Shown here: positions 14,859-17,724 of the stretch, one piece after another | Layout: every line of letters starts with the position of its first letter | Numbering within the stretch: position 1 is the stretch's first letter | Assembly (NCBI GenBank): GCA_031370485.1 | Contig: JANMQK010000032.1 | Coordinates: forward strand, 1-17,724 | Reading direction: 5' to 3' | Length of the DNA stretch: 17,724 bases | Origin: JANMQK01 sp031370485 | Lineage (GTDB): Bacteria; Acidobacteriota; Polarisedimenticolia; Gp22-AA2 | The notes under the pieces: model-generated | What the model was told of the DNA's origin: nothing | The model's database searches: none | The model's input: the letters and a program-made list of their open reading frames with translations, nothing else | Position numbers and translations under genes: made by a program

Positions 14859-16097
14859 CTAGGTAGCGGCTCGGAGGGCCTCGACCGGCTCCATCCGGGC
14901 CGCTTTCAACGCGGGGTAGACGCCGTACAGGACACCCAGGACCAGCGCAATCATGAGGGCCACGATGAGGCCCACGGGGTGGATCGGCAGGCCCCCGGCG
15001 AAGAAACTCCCGGCGAGCTTGGTGATAAGGACACCGGCCACGACCCCCATGAGCCCGCCGATGAAGGACAGGATCGCCGACTCGACCAGGAACTGCGCGA
15101 AGATCTGGCGGTCGGTGGCGCCGACCGCCTTCCTCAGGCCAATCTCGTACAGCCGCTCGCCGATCGAGATGAGCATGACCGAGAGGAGGCCGATTCCCCC
15201 GACCAGGAGGGAGATCCCGGCGATCGTCCCCAGGACGATCCGCCAGTTCCTGAGAATCGTCGTGATGCCCTTGCGGACGCGCAGGATCTCCTCCGCGATG
15301 TTGTTGATGCGGAAGTCCTCGGCCCCGCGGTGGGCGATTGTCAGCGCGGCGATCGTCTCCGCCTTGAGATCACCGAGATTTTCGGGATCGGAGGTCTTGA
15401 CCGCCAGGAAGGCGAGCGGCGTCTGCGTGCCGACGTAGAACTTCCGGAGGGTGCTCAAGGGGAGGTAGGCCCCCTCCATTTCCTCGATGAACTCGTCGTC
15501 ATTGACGAAGCGGTTCCCGAGCTTTTCGACGACCCCGATGACCCTCATGGTCCTGCCGCCCACCGAGAGCGTCCGGCCGGTCGGATCCTCCTCGCCGAAG
15601 AGTCGCTGGCGGAGGCGATGCCCGAGCACGCAGACGCGGGCCGAGGAATCCTCGTCGCTGTCGTTGAAGAAGCGCCCGACCCGCATCCTGCGGTTCCGCA
15701 CGACGGCATAGGCCGCCGTGGCGCCCGTGATGCGGACTTTTCTCTCCTCGCCGGCGCGGCGGACGATTTCCTCGCTGAAGATCACGGGCGAGGCGGCGGC
15801 AATCGAGCCGCCCCGCTCCGCGAGGAAACGCGCGTCCTCGGGCTGCAGCCCCTTCGAGCGCATGAAGATGGAGGACTCGCGCAGGTCGCGCGGCTCCCGG
15901 TTCGAGACGTACATGACGCCGTCGAACCCGAGGTCGTTGAAGCCGTCCCAGACGGCGGCGACGATCCCGTCGAGAAGCGAGGTCATCACGGTGATCGACA
16001 TCGTCCCCAGGATAATCCCGAGAAGGGTGAGGATCGAGCGCATCTTGTGGTGCCAGATCTCGCCCGTCGAGGCGCGGAGAATCTCTCCCGTGTTCAC
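14859..16097 (-). CDS. MacB/FtsX-type ABC permease, second of two
   Basis: A 412-residue inner-membrane subunit. The first membrane segment is at about 20-42, followed by a periplasmic MacB-PCD-like domain (about 45-280). Three C-terminal segments follow in the FtsX fold: about 285-310 with GISLLVGGIGLLSVMLI, about 333-365, and about 372-400. The end YPALKAARMEPVEALRA is the classic MacB/LolC C-terminal motif. The start is GTG 16097, with AGAGG 8 bases upstream, 13 bp after the first permease gene. The sequence clearly differs from the first permease, so the two likely pair as a heterodimer with the upstream ATPase. Substrates of this class include lipoproteins, peptides and drugs; none can be assigned here. 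Confidence 0.92.
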   Translation of the reverse strand: MNTGEILRASTGEIWHHKMRSILTLLGIILGTMSITVMTSLLDGIVAAVWDGFNDLGFDGVMYVSNREPRDLRESSIFMRSKGLQPEDARFLAERGGSIAAASPVIFSEEIVRRAGEERKVRITGATAAYAVVRNRRMRVGRFFNDSDEDSSARVCVLGHRLRQRLFGEEDPTGRTLSVGGRTMRVIGVVEKLGNRFVNDDEFIEEMEGAYLPLSTLRKFYVGTQTPLAFLAVKTSDPENLGDLKAETIAALTIAHRGAEDFRINNIAEEILRVRKGITTILRNWRIVLGTIAGISLLVGGIGLLSVMLISIGERLYEIGLRKAVGATDRQIFAQFLVESAILSFIGGLMGVVAGVLITKLAGSFFAGGLPIHPVGLIVALMIALVLGVLYGVYPALKAARMEPVEALRAAT

Positions 16098-16110
16098 GGT
16101 TGCGTCCTCT

Positions 16111-17343
16111 TCATTCGTAGCGCAGGGCGTCGACCGGGTTCAGCCGGGCCGCCTTGACCGCCGGGTAGAGGCCGAAGAAAAGACCGGTGGCGACCGAGGC
16201 GAGAACACCTATCGCCGCCATGGCCGGGGTGATGATCGCGGGTTGTCCCAGGAGAGCCGTGATCCCCCGGGCCAGGAGAACACCCATCAGGAGCCCGAAG
16301 GCGCCCCCGATCGAGGTGACCAGCACCGCCTCGACGAGGAACTGCCAGGCCACGTCGATCCCCCGGGCCCCTATCGCCTTGCGGACGCCAACCTCTCGGA
16401 TACGTTCCCTGAACGAAGCGAGCATGATGTTCATGATAACGATGCCCCCCACGATCAGCGAGATGAGACCGCTCACGACAAATGTCACGTTGAAGACGAC
16501 ATTCTGCTCCTGCCGCTGCTTGAGGCGCTCTTCACGGTTGTACACCTCGAAGTCCTCGACACCGCCGTGACGCCGGTACAGGAGGGCGGTCACCGCCTCG
16601 GAGGTCTTGCGGTTGTTCTCCACCTTGTCGACCATCACGTTGACATATTCGACCCGCTTCTCGGGGTCCCCCGAGAAGCGGGAGTAGATCGAGGTGAGCG
16701 GCACGATGGTCATTCGGTTCATCCACTCGAGGGCGTTGTCGCTCGCCTCGTTGAAATAGAACTCCTTCCGTTTCATGAGGCCGACGATCCGGAACCCGAC
16801 GTTATCGATGTAGAGGGTCTTGCCGAGCGGGTCCTCGTTGCCGAAATAGGAGCGGGCGGCGGTGTCGCCGAGAACGCACACCCGGGCCTGGGAGGACATG
16901 TCGTCCTCGATGAGAAACCGTCCCCGGGCCGGGAAGAACTTGTAGACTTGCGGGTAATCGGGGGTCGCCCCCGTCACGCGGCGGCGGCGCAGGTAGTCGC
17001 CGTAGCGCACCTGGAGGTCCAGCGTCACCAGGGGATCGACCTGAGTCGCCGTCTCGACCTCGCGCTTGATGGCGCGCGCGTCGTCCCACGTCAGGCCGTT
17101 GCTGGCCCTCTGGCGAGCGCTCTGGACGGTCTCCTTGAGGGGCTTGTTCACGACCAGTAGCTTCGTCAGGCCGCCGAACTCGTCGAAGAACTTGAGCGCC
17201 TGCCGGCGGCCCGCGTCGGTGAGGCCCTGGACCGCCACGAGCGACCCGACGCCGAGCACGACTCCGAGGGTCTGCAGGACCGTGCGGACCTTGTGCGCGC
17301 GCACCTCCGCCAGGGCATCGGCCACCGCCTCGCCCAGGATCAT
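16111..17343 (-). CDS. MacB/FtsX-type ABC permease, first of two
   Basis: A 410-residue inner-membrane subunit with the same plan as its neighbour. A membrane segment lies at about 20-40 (VLQTLGVVLGVGSLVAV), then a periplasmic MacB-PCD-like domain. Three C-terminal segments follow: about 283-310 with SLIVGGIVIMNIMLASF and the coupling motif RIREVGVRKAIGAR, then about 330-360 and 370-395. It ends YPAVKAARLNPVDALRYE. ATG 17343 overlaps the ATPase stop as ATGA, so translation is probably coupled. There is no ATPase domain on this chain, so it is a split MacB-like system, unlike E. coli MacB, where ATPase and permease are one protein. No partner membrane-fusion protein is visible in the window. 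Confidence 0.92.
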   Translation of the reverse strand: MILGEAVADALAEVRAHKVRTVLQTLGVVLGVGSLVAVQGLTDAGRRQALKFFDEFGGLTKLLVVNKPLKETVQSARQRASNGLTWDDARAIKREVETATQVDPLVTLDLQVRYGDYLRRRRVTGATPDYPQVYKFFPARGRFLIEDDMSSQARVCVLGDTAARSYFGNEDPLGKTLYIDNVGFRIVGLMKRKEFYFNEASDNALEWMNRMTIVPLTSIYSRFSGDPEKRVEYVNVMVDKVENNRKTSEAVTALLYRRHGGVEDFEVYNREERLKQRQEQNVVFNVTFVVSGLISLIVGGIVIMNIMLASFRERIREVGVRKAIGARGIDVAWQFLVEAVLVTSIGGAFGLLMGVLLARGITALLGQPAIITPAMAAIGVLASVATGLFFGLYPAVKAARLNPVDALRYE

Positions 17344-17724
17344 GGGGCTTCAGCGCCGACGGCGCCGTCGGCGGCGCCATTCGCCACCAGTCCGTCCACG
17401 ATGCGCACAATCCGGTTGGCGTGCTTCGCGACGTTCGGGTCATGGGTCACGAGGAGGAGGGTGTGTCCCTGGGCGTTCAGCCGGTCGAAGATCGAGAGTA
17501 TCTCCTGTCCCGTCTGGCTGTCCAGGTTGCCGGTCGGCTCGTCCGCCAGGAGGATCGCCGGCGAGTTCACGAGCGCGCGCGCGATGGCCACCCGCTGCCG
17601 CTGGCCCCCCGAAAGCTGCGAGGGGAGGTGCTTCGCCCGGTCCGCGAGGCCGACCCGCTGCAGCGCCTCGAGCGCGCGCTCGAGGCGCTCCGCCCGGCGA
17701 ACGCCCGCGTACAGCATCGGCAGC
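17340..17724 (-). CDS. MacB/LolD-type ABC transporter ATPase, C-terminal part (5' end outside window)
   Basis: The reverse-strand frame is open to the right edge, so the start lies beyond base 17724. The visible part begins LPMLYAG, a typical MacB/LolD stretch. It then shows the signature LSGGQRQRVAIARAL, Walker B ILLADEPTGNLDS with its catalytic Glu, and the H-loop LLVTHD. The DEPTGNLDS form is characteristic of the MacB/LolD/FtsE class. Walker A is outside the window. The chain ends in an Ala/Gly-rich tail (NGAADGAVGAEAP) encoded by a 20-bp palindrome. It provides energy for the two permeases directly downstream. Confidence 0.95.
   Translation of the reverse strand, partial: LPMLYAGVRRAERLERALEALQRVGLADRAKHLPSQLSGGQRQRVAIARALVNSPAILLADEPTGNLDSQTGQEILSIFDRLNAQGHTLLLVTHDPNVAKHANRIVRIVDGLVANGAADGAVGAEAP
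17354..17373. repeat. 20-bp perfect palindrome at the 3' end of the MacB-type ATPase gene
   Basis: CGCCGACGGC is followed directly by its exact reverse complement. It lies inside the last codons of the ATPase, about 11 bp before the ATG of the first permease, where the permease ribosome site should be. It could form a stem or be a chance result of a GC-rich Ala/Gly/Asp coding stretch. Confidence 0.5.

Noticed and set aside
14979..17160. Long + strand open frames (392 and 480 codons) opposite the permease genes
   Set aside because: Their sequence is Asp/Glu/Arg-rich without domains, while the - strand frames carry full MacB/FtsX motifs.
1..17724. CRISPR arrays, insertion sequences, integrases, phage genes or attachment sites
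   Set aside because: No regularly spaced repeats, transposase or recombinase motifs, or direct repeats flanking the tRNA were seen.

Overview
This is a high-GC, gene-dense bacterial window of mostly vertical, housekeeping-type content. The mix points to a Gram-negative soil or sediment lineage such as Acidobacteriota or a neighbouring phylum: a lipoprotein-like MltD with LysM repeats, outer-membrane barrels, a TPR lipoprotein paired with an ASPIC/UnbV (CRTAC1-type) propeller, MacB-type permeases and LexA/RecA. The placement is inferred from gene families, not from a marker tree. I see no CRISPR array, transposase, integrase or phage gene.

Layout. On the + strand, 1-2244 holds the end of an HD-GYP phosphodiesterase gene, a SerB-like HAD phosphatase whose start overlaps it, a small unknown protein and lexA. 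A weak terminator and a -35/-10 pair separate these from a small outer-membrane barrel (2363-2887) and a zinc-ribbon rhomboid protease (2910-3923). On the - strand, 3970-6382 holds an Fpg/Nei-type DNA glycosylase, tRNA-Phe(GAA) and recA. A 272-bp divergent spacer (6383-6654) carries a G-rich element, a near-consensus promoter and a 14-bp tandem duplication over the next start codon. On the + strand, 6655-11841 encodes a lytic transglycosylase with four LysM repeats, a TPR lipoprotein and, overlapping it by one base, a seven-loop FG-GAP/ASPIC-UnbV protein. From 11838 to the right edge, everything is on the - strand as a very tight six-gene run. Read 5' to 3' it is a MacB/LolD-like ATPase (partial), two MacB/FtsX-type permeases, a fused solute-binding/permease protein for polar amino acids, its ATPase, and a HAD-IIA phosphatase.

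How they fit together. LexA, RecA and an oxidised-base glycosylase form a loose DNA-repair neighbourhood, though I could not identify an SOS box. The + strand genes from 6655 concern the envelope. The - strand run joins two unrelated ABC systems: one of the MacB/Lol export or lipoprotein type, and one for amino-acid import. Tiny gaps and ATGA/TGATG overlaps suggest they are co-transcribed.

I see no clearly new defence or mobile system. The items most worth a second look are the coupled TPR/ASPIC-UnbV pair, the mixed six-gene ABC run, the tandem repeat and promoter palindrome before the transglycosylase, the ambiguous recA start and promoter, and the tRNA-Phe/glycosylase arrangement.
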